Below, piece by piece: positions 25,907 through 35,400 of a stretch of DNA of 64,000 bases; position 1 is the stretch's first letter, and the number at the start of each line of letters is the position of its first letter. This DNA is from Azospirillum brasilense (GTDB lineage: Bacteria > Pseudomonadota > Alphaproteobacteria > Azospirillales > Azospirillaceae), in NCBI RefSeq assembly GCF_007827815.1, contig NZ_VITH01000005.1:398536-462535 (forward strand). The letters are read 5' to 3'. Under the pieces are notes generated by a model, which did no database searches, was not told the origin of the DNA, and saw nothing but the letters and a program-made list of their open reading frames with translations. Made by a program: the position numbers and the translations under genes.

Positions 25907-26818
25907 TCAGCGGTTCACGATCAGCGCCACGCCCAGCACCGCGACGATGGCGCCCGCCCAGGCGCCGGCCCCCGGACGCTGGCGGGTCAAGGCCCACAGC
26001 ATCGGCAGGATCAGCACCGGGCTGGTGGCCGACAGGGTGGCGACCACGCCGGCGTTGCCGTGGGCCAGCCCGATCAGCAGCAGCGTCATCCCCAGCCCGA
26101 GCCCGATGAAGCCGTTCACCACCACCTGGGCGAAGATGCGCGGCGTCAGCCCGGGGCCGAAGCCGAAGCGCTGGCCGGGCAGCAGCCCACCCGCGAACAG
26201 CAGCAGTCCCGACATGCCGACGCGCACCGCCGCCGCCGCGATGGGGTCGGCGCCCGCCGCCATCACCGGCCGGGCGATGACCGAGCCGGCGGCCTGGCAG
26301 ACGGCGGCGATCAGGCAGGCGCCGACGCCGACCAGCAGGCGCCCGCGCACCGACTCCCAGTCGTGGGGAACGGTGCCGGTGCCGTTCGGGACCGGGCTGG
26401 CGCGGAAGAAGATCGCCAGCATCACCCCGGCGGTGACCAGCGCGATGCCGACCGCCGTCCACGGCCCCAGCGCCTCCCCCAGCACGGCCCAGGCGAGCAG
26501 CGCGGTGATCGGCGCGTTGGTGGCGTAGATGACCGAGTTGCGGCGCGGCCCGATGCGCCCCAGCGCCCAGAACAGCGCGGTGTCGCCCATCACGATGCCG
26601 ACCGCGCCGGACAGCGCCAGGATCGCCGCTCCCTGCAGGTCGAGCGTCTGCCAGCCGCCGAGAAGCGTCGCGGCCAGCGCCGTGCCGACGAAGACGATGC
26701 TCATGCGCAGGCGGTTGAAGGCGACCGAACCGATGGCCCGCACCGGGCCGATGGCGATCAGCCCGCTGGCCGCCCAGCAGAGCGCGGCCCCCAGGGCGGC
26801 AAGGTTGGCGGTCAGCAT
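25907..26818 (-). CDS. DMT/EamA-family transporter
   Basis: A 303-aa inner-membrane protein with ten hydrophobic helices in two EamA repeats; glycine-rich helix ends such as AVGIVMGDTALFWALGRIG are typical. No histidine-rich tail is present, unlike the DMT protein near 4 kb. Just downstream the 13-bp string GGTTGAGAATCAG is repeated in tandem (about 25883-25910). Substrate unknown. Confidence 0.88.
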   Translation of the reverse strand: MLTANLAALGAALCWAASGLIAIGPVRAIGSVAFNRLRMSIVFVGTALAATLLGGWQTLDLQGAAILALSGAVGIVMGDTALFWALGRIGPRRNSVIYATNAPITALLAWAVLGEALGPWTAVGIALVTAGVMLAIFFRASPVPNGTGTVPHDWESVRGRLLVGVGACLIAAVCQAAGSVIARPVMAAGADPIAAAAVRVGMSGLLLFAGGLLPGQRFGFGPGLTPRIFAQVVVNGFIGLGLGMTLLLIGLAHGNAGVVATLSATSPVLILPMLWALTRQRPGAGAWAGAIVAVLGVALIVNR

Positions 26819-26954
26819 GATGGGAGCTTCGCAAGGGCGGGGTGGGGCGCAGGGCAGGGCATCGTGCCGGCACCCTATCCGGAACCCGGCCGCCGCGGTA
26901 GTGCGGCGGTGGCATGACGGGGGTGTTGGGCGGGGGTGTGGGCGGGCGGTCCGC

Positions 26955-27437
26955 TTACTGGACCACGATCCGCCGCACCACGGCCCTGGTGGCGCGGGCG
27001 AGATCCGCCGGGGCCAGGGCGATCTGCAGGCCGCGGCGCCCGCCGTTGACGACCATCTCCGTCAGAGACTCGGCGCTGGAATCGATGAAGGTGGGCAGGG
27101 CCTTGCGCTGGCCCAGCGGGCTGATGCCGCCGACCATGTAGCCGGTGGTGCGCTCCGCCAGGGCGGGGTCGGCGAGATCGGCCTTCTTGGCGCCCGCGGC
27201 GGCGGCCAGCGCCTTGAGGTCCAGCTTCGCCGCGACGGGGATGACGACGCAGGCCAGCGCCTTCGGCTCCAGCTGGACGATCAGCGTCTTGTAGACCACG
27301 GCCGGGTCCAGCCCCATCGCCGCGGCGGCGTGCAGGCCGATGGCGTCCGCCGAGGGGTCGTACTCATACTCCATCAGGCGGTGGGCAACCCCCGCCGCCT
27401 TCGCCGCGTTCACCGCCGGTGTGACCTTCGCCGCCAT
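26955..27437 (-). CDS. ybaK: Cys-tRNA(Pro)/Cys-tRNA(Cys) deacylase YbaK
   Basis: A 160-aa single-domain YbaK/EbsC protein that hydrolyses Cys-tRNA(Pro), a proofreading factor acting with prolyl-tRNA synthetase. The conserved segments YKTLIVQLEPKALACVVIPVAAKLDLKAL (with the catalytic lysine), GYMVGGISPLGQRKALPT and a C-terminal basic stretch are present. Length matches the family. It stands alone between the DMT gene and the response regulator. Confidence 0.93.
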   Translation of the reverse strand: MAAKVTPAVNAAKAAGVAHRLMEYEYDPSADAIGLHAAAAMGLDPAVVYKTLIVQLEPKALACVVIPVAAKLDLKALAAAAGAKKADLADPALAERTTGYMVGGISPLGQRKALPTFIDSSAESLTEMVVNGGRRGLQIALAPADLARATRAVVRRIVVQ

Positions 27438-27558
27438 GATGCCCCTGCTCCCCCGGGCGCGGATTCGCCCTTGCGCGCCGGGAGCTTAGCAGACCGCTCG
27501 GACGAGGGGGAGAGGGTGGCGGGGGGACGGGCGTCCGGCCGCGGTGCACCCCTTTCGA

Positions 27559-27585
27559 CGACGCAATTTTGCCCAAATTGCGTCG
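27559..27585. promoter_or_regulatory. 11-bp perfect inverted repeat upstream of the response regulator
   Basis: CGACGCAATTT (27559-27569) and AAATTGCGTCG (27575-27585) are exact complements around a 5-nt spacer. The repeat lies about 89 bp upstream of the regulator ATG. Perfect symmetry and AT-rich inner half-sites suit a dimeric regulator operator; a hairpin role is also possible. No T-run follows. Confidence 0.5.
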
Positions 27586-27673
27586 GTGTTCATGCCAACG
27601 CGCCTTGGACAGACGGGCCGCCTGCCGCGATTCTGACCACCGGCCCGTTTCCCGGTCGGAGAGTTGGAGAATC

Positions 27674-28261
27674 ATGGTTCCACGCACGCTGCTTGTCGTC
27701 GATGACGATCCCACCCTGGAAGGCCGGGTCCAGGATGCCCTGCCGGTGTGCCGGATCGTCGCCGCGGGCGGCGTGGCGGACGCGCTGGAGGCGGTGCGGG
27801 CGCACCGGCCCCCGGTGGTGGCCCTGTCGGTCGATCTCGCGCGGCTGGACGAATCGCCGCAAGACGGCGGTGGCGGCCTGGACGCCCTGTCGCTGATCCT
27901 GGGCGAGGCGCCGTCGATCAAAATCATCGCTCTGGCCCCGCAAGACCAGCGGGTGCTGGCGGTGCGCGCGGTGGCGCGCGGCGCCCACGAGGTGTGCGGC
28001 AAGCCGATCGACGCGCAGGAGCTGGCCGGCGTGGTGCAGCGCGCCTTCCAGCGCGCCGACCTGGAACTGGAAGGGCGCCGGCTGGCCACCGGTGACGCCC
28101 CGCCGACGCTGCGCGTCCTGCGCGACGAGACGGAGCGGCGCGCCCTGATCGACTCGCTGGCCCGCTCCGGCGGCAACCTGTCGGCGACGGCGCGCCTGCT
28201 CGGGGTCAGCCGCCCGACGCTCTACAGCCTGCTGCGCCAGCACGGCATCCGCGCGGATTAG
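27674..28261 (+). CDS. Response regulator with degenerate receiver and Fis-type HTH (PrsR/ActR-like)
   Basis: A 195-aa two-domain regulator. The receiver (about 1-120) keeps the acidic pocket (VVDDDP) and KPID lysine. The phospho-acceptor loop is altered (VVALSVDLARLDES), and the usual V/I-T/S-G after beta-4 is IALAPQ, so phosphorylation may be weak or absent. The C-terminus (about 150-195) is a Fis-type helix-turn-helix (GGNLSATARLLGVSRPTLYSLL). The start is ATG 27674 (MVPRTLLVVDDD). No histidine kinase is adjacent. An 11-bp inverted repeat lies upstream and may be autoregulatory. Confidence 0.85.
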   Translation: MVPRTLLVVDDDPTLEGRVQDALPVCRIVAAGGVADALEAVRAHRPPVVALSVDLARLDESPQDGGGGLDALSLILGEAPSIKIIALAPQDQRVLAVRAVARGAHEVCGKPIDAQELAGVVQRAFQRADLELEGRRLATGDAPPTLRVLRDETERRALIDSLARSGGNLSATARLLGVSRPTLYSLLRQHGIRAD

Positions 28262-28273
28262 CGCGGGCTCGGC

Positions 28274-28939
28274 TCACTCCGCGCGGGAGCCGGGGTTGCC
28301 GATCATCGACAGGAACTCGCGCCGGGTGGACGGGTCGCTGCGGAAGGCGCCCAGCATCCGGCTGGTCACCATGGTGACGCCGGTCTTGTGCACGCCGCGC
28401 GTGGTCATGCACTGGTGCTGCGCCTCGATCACCACGGCGACGCCTTCGGGCTGCAGCACCTGATCGATGGCGTTGGCGATCTGCGCCGTCATCTTCTCCT
28501 GGATCTGCAGGCGCTTGGCGTAGGCCTCGACGAGGCGCGCCAGCTTGGAGATGCCGACGACGCGCTGGCGGGGCAGGTAGGCGACGTGCGCCTTGCCGAT
28601 GATCGGCACCATGTGGTGCTCGCAATAGGATTCCAGCCGGATGTCGCGCAGGACGACCATCTCGTCGTAGCCGTCGGTCTCCTCGAAGGTGCGCGCGAGG
28701 ATCTCCTCCGGCTCGATGGCGTAGCCGGCGAAGAACTCCTCGTAGGACCGGACCACGCGGTCCGGCGTGCCGACCAGCCCCTCGCGCGCCGGGTCGTCGC
28801 CGGCCCAGCGGATCAGCGTGCGGACGGCCTCCTCGGCTTCGGCGCGGGTGGGGCGCGCGGTCTCGCCGTGGGTGGCGCCGACGGGATGGCCGGGGCCGCG
28901 GAGGATGGTGTCGGCGTGCGGGGTCTTGGAAGCCGTCAC
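28274..28939 (-). CDS. folE: GTP cyclohydrolase I (FolE)
   Basis: First enzyme of tetrahydrofolate (and queuosine precursor) synthesis: GTP to dihydroneopterin triphosphate. The 221-aa protein has the zinc and catalytic motifs [10 protein letters not shown] and [10 protein letters not shown], and the [10 protein letters not shown] core. I chose GTG 28939 ([14 protein letters not shown] follows), because the in-frame extension to 29062 does not resemble the family. It is convergent with the response regulator. Confidence 0.95.
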   Translation of the reverse strand: MTASKTPHADTILRGPGHPVGATHGETARPTRAEAEEAVRTLIRWAGDDPAREGLVGTPDRVVRSYEEFFAGYAIEPEEILARTFEETDGYDEMVVLRDIRLESYCEHHMVPIIGKAHVAYLPRQRVVGISKLARLVEAYAKRLQIQEKMTAQIANAIDQVLQPEGVAVVIEAQHQCMTTRGVHKTGVTMVTSRMLGAFRSDPSTRREFLSMIGNPGSRAE

Positions 28940-29218
28940 GGGGCGAAGCCTTTCGATGTCCTGGTCCAGCAGGTCTTGGTCACACGGGGGTCGGCGCCAG
29001 GGCATCCGATGCCGGAGCCGGCCGGTCTGGTGTGGATACGGCCCGCCGCTTGCCTGGATCACCGGGATTTTCGAAAAAATTCGGCAGGCAGCGGGGAGGA
29101 GTATGGCGCAAGTGGGCGCGGGCGCCCCACAATCAAGGCGCCGGATTCGGCCGTCTGGCCCGCCCTGCGGCGATTGGCTGCACGCGCCGGCCTTCCGGCG
29201 GCCGCCGTGCCGACGGCG

Positions 29219-29611
29219 TCAGTTCAGTTGGCGGGGCTGGTGCGGGCTGTCCAGCGAGAAGGCCGGGACCGCCACGTCGAAGGCCTCGCCGGCGCCCGTC
29301 TCGAACCGGTAGGAGCCGACCATGATGCCGGAGGGCGTGGGAAGCGGCGTGCCGCTGGTGTATTCGAAGCTGCCGCCGGGCTCCAGCACCGGCTGTTCGC
29401 CCACCACGCCGGGCCCGCGAACCTCCTGCACGCGCCCCAGCGCGTCGGTGATGTGCCAATAGCGCGTGCGCAGCCGGACGGTCTCCTGGCCTTCGTTCTC
29501 GATCCGGACGTGATAGGCCCAGACGTAGCGGCTTTCGGCGGGCATCGACTGCTCGTCGAGAAAGACCGGCTGGACGGTGACGCGGATCGCGCGGGTGACT
29601 TTCGTGTACAT
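29219..29611 (-). CDS. apaG: Co2+/Mg2+ efflux-associated protein ApaG
   Basis: A 130-aa single-domain ApaG protein with an FN3-like fold. The conserved core is visible: AYHVRIENEGQETVRLRTRYWHITD, VRGPGVVGEQPVLEPG and YTSGTPLPTPSGIMVGSY. The start is ATG 29611 (MYTKVTRAIRVTVQPVFL); the longer frame to 29737 is not supported. ApaG is linked to divalent-metal homeostasis and shows similarity to F-box domains; its exact role is unsettled. Confidence 0.95.
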   Translation of the reverse strand: MYTKVTRAIRVTVQPVFLDEQSMPAESRYVWAYHVRIENEGQETVRLRTRYWHITDALGRVQEVRGPGVVGEQPVLEPGGSFEYTSGTPLPTPSGIMVGSYRFETGAGEAFDVAVPAFSLDSPHQPRQLN

Positions 29612-29783
29612 GGCGGCACTCCCGGCCCAGAGAATAGGGGCGGGGGAAAGCGCCTGTCCAGTGGTGGAGCGGGGGACACCCCCTCCGGATGCCCCGAGGC
29701 GGCGGGACGGGGGTGCGGCGATGCATGCAGGACACACCGGGAAGCCATGCGCGGGGGGCTGCTTCCGGTCCTTTCACGATCGC

Positions 29784-29811
29784 TTGAACCCCCTGTCCGC
29801 TGGTGTTATAT
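29784..29811 (+). promoter_or_regulatory. Sigma-70-like promoter upstream of the GNAT gene
   Basis: TTGAAC at 29784-29789 and TTATAT at 29806-29811 are separated by 16 bp in the divergent region between apaG and the acetyltransferase gene. Match to consensus is moderate. The ~215-nt leader that would result contains a 36-codon open frame (29846-29956) without a clear ribosome site. Confidence 0.45.
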
Positions 29812-30026
29812 GCGAGGTCCCTGCAACGGCCGAAGAGCCTTGCCCATGTCTCGTCCGCACAGCATCAGCATCCGACGACGACGCCATACCGCGCTGCGCG
29901 CGGTTGCGGCCGTCCTTGGGTCGCGTGCGGACGCTTCGGGTCTCCGCCGGCACTGATCCGGCGCTCCCCCGGCGCGGCGGCGCGGTCCGCCTCCGACCAC
30001 AGTCCTTTTGCCGGGAAGCCCCTGAC

Positions 30027-30686
30027 ATGATGATCTCCCTGGAAGAGCCGCGGCACGACGCGGCGATCGAAGCCCTGCTCGACCGGTCCTTCGGCCCGGA
30101 TCGTTTCAAGAAGACCGCCTACAAGCTGCGGGAGGGCGTTGCCCCGATCCCGGAGCTCGGCTTCGTCGCCATCGAGCATGACGAACTGGGCAACGAGATC
30201 CTGGAGGGCACGATCCGCTATTGGCCGGTGACCATCGGCGGCACGGTGCCGGCGCTCCTGCTCGGCCCGATCGCCGTGTCGGACCGGTTGCAGGGCGGCG
30301 GGCTCGGCAGCAAGCTGATCCGGATGAGCCTGAACAAGGCGGCGGCGCTCGGCCACCGGGCGGTGATCCTGGTCGGTGACGCGCCCTATTACGCGCGGTT
30401 CGGCTTCACGCGGGAGCTGACGCTCGACATGGCCCTGCCGGGTCCGGTCGATCTCGACCGCTTCCTGGGGCTGGAGCTGGTCCCCGGTGCCCTGGCCGGC
30501 GCCGCCGGCATGGTGACCGTCCCGGCGACGGACGAGGGCTATGGCGTGCCCGCGAACGAGGACGTGCGGCCGGCGTCCGGCGGCACCGCCTTGTTTCCGC
30601 GGCTGATCTCGCCGCTGGTGTCGGTTTTCGCCACCTCCCCGCGGGAACTTGCCGAATCCCGCCTGTGGCATGCTCGAACCGCTTGA
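30027..30686 (+). CDS. GNAT-family N-acetyltransferase (YhbS-like)
   Basis: A 219-aa acetyltransferase. The acetyl-CoA pyrophosphate-binding segment LLGPIAVSDRLQGGGLGSKLIRMSL carries the Q/R-x-x-G-x-G/A pattern. The following ILVGDAPYYARFGFTREL is typical of YhbS-like GNAT proteins. The substrate is unknown. Two adjacent ATGs (30027, 30030) could start translation. Its stop lies 35 bp before the tRNA-Gly gene and the tRNA promoter overlaps its last codons. Confidence 0.9.
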   Translation: MMISLEEPRHDAAIEALLDRSFGPDRFKKTAYKLREGVAPIPELGFVAIEHDELGNEILEGTIRYWPVTIGGTVPALLLGPIAVSDRLQGGGLGSKLIRMSLNKAAALGHRAVILVGDAPYYARFGFTRELTLDMALPGPVDLDRFLGLELVPGALAGAAGMVTVPATDEGYGVPANEDVRPASGGTALFPRLISPLVSVFATSPRELAESRLWHARTA

Positions 30687-30711
30687 AAGCGGCGAAAGCG
30701 TCGCCTATAAA
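30683..30711 (+). promoter_or_regulatory. Promoter of the tRNA-Gly gene
   Basis: TTGAAA (30683-30688) and TATAAA (30706-30711) are spaced by exactly 17 bp, with the tRNA starting 11 bp after the -10 box. This is a near-consensus sigma-70 promoter. It overlaps the end of the GNAT coding region. Confidence 0.75.
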
Positions 30712-30721
30712 CATGCGGCGC

Positions 30722-30795
30722 GCGGGTGTAGCTCAATGGTAGAGCAGAAGCTTCCCAAGCTTACGACGAGGGTTCGATTCCCTTCACCCGCTCCA
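30722..30795 (+). tRNA. tRNA-Gly (anticodon CCC)
   Basis: A full cloverleaf: acceptor GCGGGTG/CACCCGC, D-arm GCTC-AATGGTA-GAGC, anticodon loop TTCCCAA (anticodon CCC), T-arm GAGGGTTCGATTCCCTT, and encoded CCA (30793-30795). The sequence closely matches known bacterial tRNA-Gly(CCC). Composition changes right after its 3' end, which fits use of the tRNA 3' end as an island attachment site. Confidence 0.97.
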
Positions 30796-30837
30796 AGCTT
30801 TCCAAGCGCTTAGCGTCTTAAAATTTCTCTCAAATCC

Positions 30838-30858
30838 TTCGTACGGAATCCGTACGAA
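30838..30858. repeat. 21-bp near-perfect palindrome next to tRNA-Gly
   Basis: TTCGTACGGA and TCCGTACGAA are exact complements around one base, 43 bp after the tRNA 3' end, followed by AAAA. It could be a recombinase arm or core site, or a terminator-like hairpin for leftward transcription. Its location beside a presumed attachment site is suggestive only. Confidence 0.55.
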
Positions 30859-31881
30859 AAACTGCCTGCGGACCGCGCTGGACGTTCGCGGACATCCCTC
30901 CGTCGCTTCCCTCCCCGGGAGCGATGCTTAGGGCCGGCCGGCGGGGCAATGCTGCGTCCAGCGACGTTCCCTTTATCATATCTGCACGGCGATAGGTGTC
31001 TCCAGTACGATGGGGCTACGCGCACCTGGAAATCTCTCCCCGGTCGCCCCACAACCTTTGCCGCGACCGTTGTCACCCTCTCACGGCATGCCCTGACGAA
31101 CTTAGCCTGCGCATGTTTCGTGCCTTCTGCGTGCGGCCATGCATTGCGCGCATGAAGCGCTGACTTTATCGTGGGTACGGCTTTCGGGCCGCTTGTCCGA
31201 GGGCGCGCCGTAGGACACCGCCTATGCGGTAACCGCTACGCCGTCCGGGAACGTCCAGGGCGTCGGTGCCCCTCCTGGACGGGGCGGGGCCAATGTCGCC
31301 GTCGGCGTGCCAGTGCTCAACGGCTTCGCACCGGCGGCTCTCGATTCGGCTGTGTTGGTGATGCGGAGATTTCCGCAGTGCAAGACTGTGTGGCGGTGTG
31401 CCGCCGTGGCTGTGGCTGGCCGATCCCGGGGGCTATGTGTGACAAGTTCGAGAGGCAAGGTCGAGCGTGATCGAATGGTGCGCAGTGCCATCCATCGCGG
31501 GCTGCAGGGGTTGATGCTCCACCGCAGCGATCGCACGAGCCTTTTTTCTTTCGGGTTAGACAAAGATCATTATCAGCGCCTCATGTAGATCCAGTATATT
31601 TTTCGATGGTATATTGTTGTCATTTTGGGTGGTGCGGGGGCTTACCACTACATCCGTCGATCATCCTAATAATAATTATGGATTTTCATATCAAAGAGGC
31701 CCACGCTCCTCATAAAAGAGTATATTATCGCTGGTGACAACATCTATACGTGCTGATTGATAGTTGACGATGTTCTTTTTGATGCGTAAGATGCTTGTGA
31801 TTGTTCGGAAAATCACTCTTTGATAAGGTAAAGCGCTCTGGCCTTCTAAGAATGTTCGGAGCGGCGACGCCTTGATGTCCG

Positions 31882-31915
31882 GGGCAAGCTTCCATGGCTT
31901 TTTTATGGCTTGCCC
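31882..31915. repeat. Hairpin GGGCAAGC ... GCTTGCCC
   Basis: An 8-bp perfect stem surrounds a loop that itself contains CCAT/ATGG complementarity and a T-run (CTTTTTT). It lies in the AT-rich gene-poor stretch. It may be a remnant terminator or mobile-element end; no adjacent gene explains it. Confidence 0.45.
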
Positions 31916-32444
31916 TTCCGTTCTGCACTAATTTCAAAGTAATACAATAACAGCCATAGCGTTCGCAGGCGCCAGCGGCCCCTTGTTCGACATGGGTGAT
32001 GGATCATTTGTTGGCGGTTGCCTGGGTGGTCGAAGAAGTATGTCATAACGGATCTTGGGGCAGCGAGAGATTGCACAGATATTATTAGATGATTTTTGTG
32101 AAGTCGAATGATCAATGAAGAGCCTGGTGCGTTTCACAGCCCGAAGCGGTTCGCCTAAAGCATCGTCCGCCGTTGGCTTCAACTCGAACGGGCGTTGAAG
32201 ACGCATGTGCTTTTTCTGGCAAGTGGAGGCGGCTTCTACAAACGGCCCTAAATTCGTGATTTCGCGAGCGAAATAGCTGCGTGATTGCTGCGCCTTTGCC
32301 AGAGCGCGTCTGTGATGCCTAATACGTCTATTGCATCAATGTTCTGATTCGGCAGGGTCAAGTTGCGGTGGGTAGTGCCGGCCTCGGCCGTTCTCGCAAC
32401 GCTGCCAAGAATGATGGCATCCGGCCGGCTGCGCGGAGGGGGAC

Positions 32445-35400
32445 GTGGAAGCGGAAAAAATCGTCCTGTGGCACCGTCGGCTCGGCGCTGTCGATCTCGC
32501 GTTATCGCTGTCGGCAGCGGCTGTCGAGGAAGACGGCGCCGCCTCCTACGCCATCCGCGGGCTCTCGATAGTGGCCCGAGGCAAGCTGCAAAAGGCCGAC
32601 GGCTACGACAGTCCGCTCGACGGGGCTGCTCTCGATGTTACACGCAGACTGCCGCTGCCGGAGACGCTGAGCGACTCCAAGCTCGACGCGCGCTTGTTCG
32701 AGCCGGTGAACGAGGACGATCCGGACGCGGGCTTCGGCACCCAGCGGATCAAACCATGGCAGCAGATCCAGAGCGAGCTCGACAGCATCGCCGCGGACAT
32801 GCGCCGAAAAATCCAGGCGGCGGTCGAAGATGTGCGGCGCGCTCTGTCCCGCTACGAGGTGACGGTCAGCGGCGCGTTCGGCTTCGGCACCGACAGCGAC
32901 TTTTTCGGCATCCGCCGGTTCGGCGCGTCAGTTCTCGGGCGCTACACCGTCGAGCTTCACCCACCCAGCCTGTTGCCACCGGAAGAGCGTGTGGACGACC
33001 GGCCGGTGTTCAGGGCTACCGCAACCGCCGATGCGCAGCTCTCACTCTATGATCGTAAAATCGCTGCCGCGCTAACCCTGCGGCTCGAGCTCGACGGGGC
33101 TGGATTGACGGAGATCCTTGCCGACGTGCACGATCCGCAGTTGCCGGATCTGCGCTTCGATCTGCCGCGGATGCGACTGCCTCATCTCAACTTTTCCGAC
33201 CTCGGTAAAGCGATACAGTCGACCTGGGCGTTGATCGGACCGACGCTCAAGCCATTCCATATGCCGCTGCCCGGTTTCGGCGTGGCGGTCAAATGGACGA
33301 CACCGCCGAAATTCACCGTAGACGTGACCGATGCCGGCGGGGACCCGTCGCTGGCGCTGGCAACGATGACAGCCGGCGTGGGCGAACTCGTCATCGCGCT
33401 GCCGGGGGAACCCGAGCATGCCGTGGCGAAGGTGACCGGCTTTGCGATCACCATCCCCGGATCGGGCAGCGCCTTCGAGGTCTCCGGAACGCTCGGCGAC
33501 GCGAACAACTTTACCAAGACGCTTCCGGGCTGGACGATCGACGAGCGCCTGACCGGTCCGGTCACCGTGCGCCTTTCCGCCATGATGCTCTCCTTCGACT
33601 TCGAGTTCGTCAAGACGGCCGGCGACACGACGCCCCTCCTAACCTTCACGCTCACCCATGACATCGGCCGTATCGAAATCCGCGCCAAGGAGGATCCGGA
33701 GGTTGTCCTCGCCCTCAAGGCCAAGGCGATAGGTACGCTTGGAAGCGACGGAAGCGGTCGCCTTGATCCGGGCTTCAGGCTTACGGACCTGCAGCTCATC
33801 GAGCCGTATCCGGTGAAGCTGATCGGCCTCGCCGCCGAGGCCATTGAGCAGGGCGCCGAGAGGCTGTGGCGCTATCTCTCCGAAATCCATTTCAACCAGC
33901 CCGGCTTGCCTGACCTGCCGGACGGAATCCCCAATTCGGACCTCGCCCCCCTGGTCGACCGGCTTGAGCGCCTCTTGTCGGCCATCGTCACGTGGATCGC
34001 CAAGCAGGCGGGCGCGCTCGGGCAGGCGCTTGCTGGCATGGCCAAGGCGGTGGCTGACTTCATCGGAGACCTCGTTCGAAAGCTGCGCGGTCTCCTTTCC
34101 ACCCCTGGCCAACCCGGCCTCGCCGTCGGCTTCACCTTCGAGATTCGGTTGGAGCCGAAGACGTTGGCCGTCCGCCAGATCATGCTCGCGCCGATCACGC
34201 GCGAGGGTGAAACCAAGAGCCTTTCCGCGGAATTCCTCGGCTTTCAGGTCGAGCTTGCCGCGGGGCTTCTGCCGGCGTTGCTCTTCGACATGCGTGACAA
34301 GTGGAGCGCCGTGCTCCTCATCCCCGTGGTCGCCGAGCCGTCGGCCGTCATTTCGACCGATCTCTGGCTGGATACTACAACGGGTGGCGAGCAACCCACC
34401 GAGGCGGCGCCCGACACCGATGCGGACGGCACGAAGCCGGACTCGCCTCTCGTCAAGGTGACCGCCAAGGTCCTACCCGTGCCGAGTGGCAGCGCGTCGC
34501 CGGCGCTCGTCCTCGTCCAACTGTCTGAACGCGGACCGGTGTTCTTCCGCAAGCTCGCCGGTCCGAAGGGCTCCGGGGATGTCGTGGTAACCCGGCGTAA
34601 AGTTGATCAGCGCGTCAGCTTGGCGTTCGGTGGTTTCCAGTTCGTGGAGGATTGGTCGGATGAGGACTTTAGCGCCACGGTCGCGCTCAACGTGGACAAG
34701 GTGGCCGACAAGGCGTCCGGTTTCCTTCCATTCCTCAAGAAGAGCAAGGCGCCAGCGCACGGTGCGGGTAACGGCACGCTGCTCGACCGTCTGCAGCAAT
34801 ATGTGAAGGTGAAAAAGCTCACGCCCCCGGTGCTCGCCCAGGACAAGGCCCGGCTCGACATCGACATCGAGATCCGGTTGGCTGATCTCACGAGTGAGGC
34901 CACGCTTAGCCTTGAGCTCAACCTCTCAACACTCCATGCGCGGCTGCTAACCGACAAGAAGCTGGCGGTCCGCGGCGCGGAGCGCACCCAGCCCTTCCTC
35001 GGCCTAGAAGCAACGATCAAAAGCCGCAACGGCGGCAACGGCGAATTTGAGCAATTCACGCTCGACTTTTCGGACGGCGACGCCCGGCTCGTTCTGTCGG
35101 ATCAAGCGCGCGTCGAGCTCGCCTACCGGCAGGTGGCGGCGCGCGGGCGAGGGCTGGTGTTCAGGGCGGACAATCTGGTGGTCTCGCGCGACGGCGTCGA
35201 TCTCAAGGCTGAAATCGATCCGGCCGAGCCGGTGACCCTCGCCGGTGTTGACACGGCGTTCCGCTTCAAGGGCGGCGCACTCTCGGTCAAGCGCACCGAG
35301 CTCCAGTCGTTCTCGATCCAGGGCACCGGTCAGCTTCCGCCGGCGCTCATCGGCGAGGCCTATGCGGACGTGGCAATCGCCTTCGGCCGCGATCAAGGCG

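Larger units (their letters stand above)
30796..32444. other. Gene-poor, AT-richer stretch at the island start
   Basis: No open frame here has a convincing ribosome site, codon bias or recognisable domain. The first ~750 bp are GC-rich and may be decayed coding DNA; 31560-32300 is clearly AT-richer than the rest of the window. Visible structures are a 21-bp palindrome (30838-30858), a hairpin (31882-31915) and a short inverted repeat ATTTCGC-GA-GCGAAAT (32259-32274), the last about 170 bp upstream of the giant gene. The promoter of the giant operon should lie here, but no clear -35/-10 pair is seen. No integrase remnant is recognised. Confidence 0.6.

Noticed and set aside
29846..29956. 36-codon open frame in the leader of the GNAT gene
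   Set aside because: Could be a leader peptide, but has no ribosome site and an Arg-rich random-looking product.
31222..31563. Overlapping small open frames on both strands in the gene-poor stretch
   Set aside because: No ribosome site, no codon bias and no recognisable domain; possibly decayed coding DNA.
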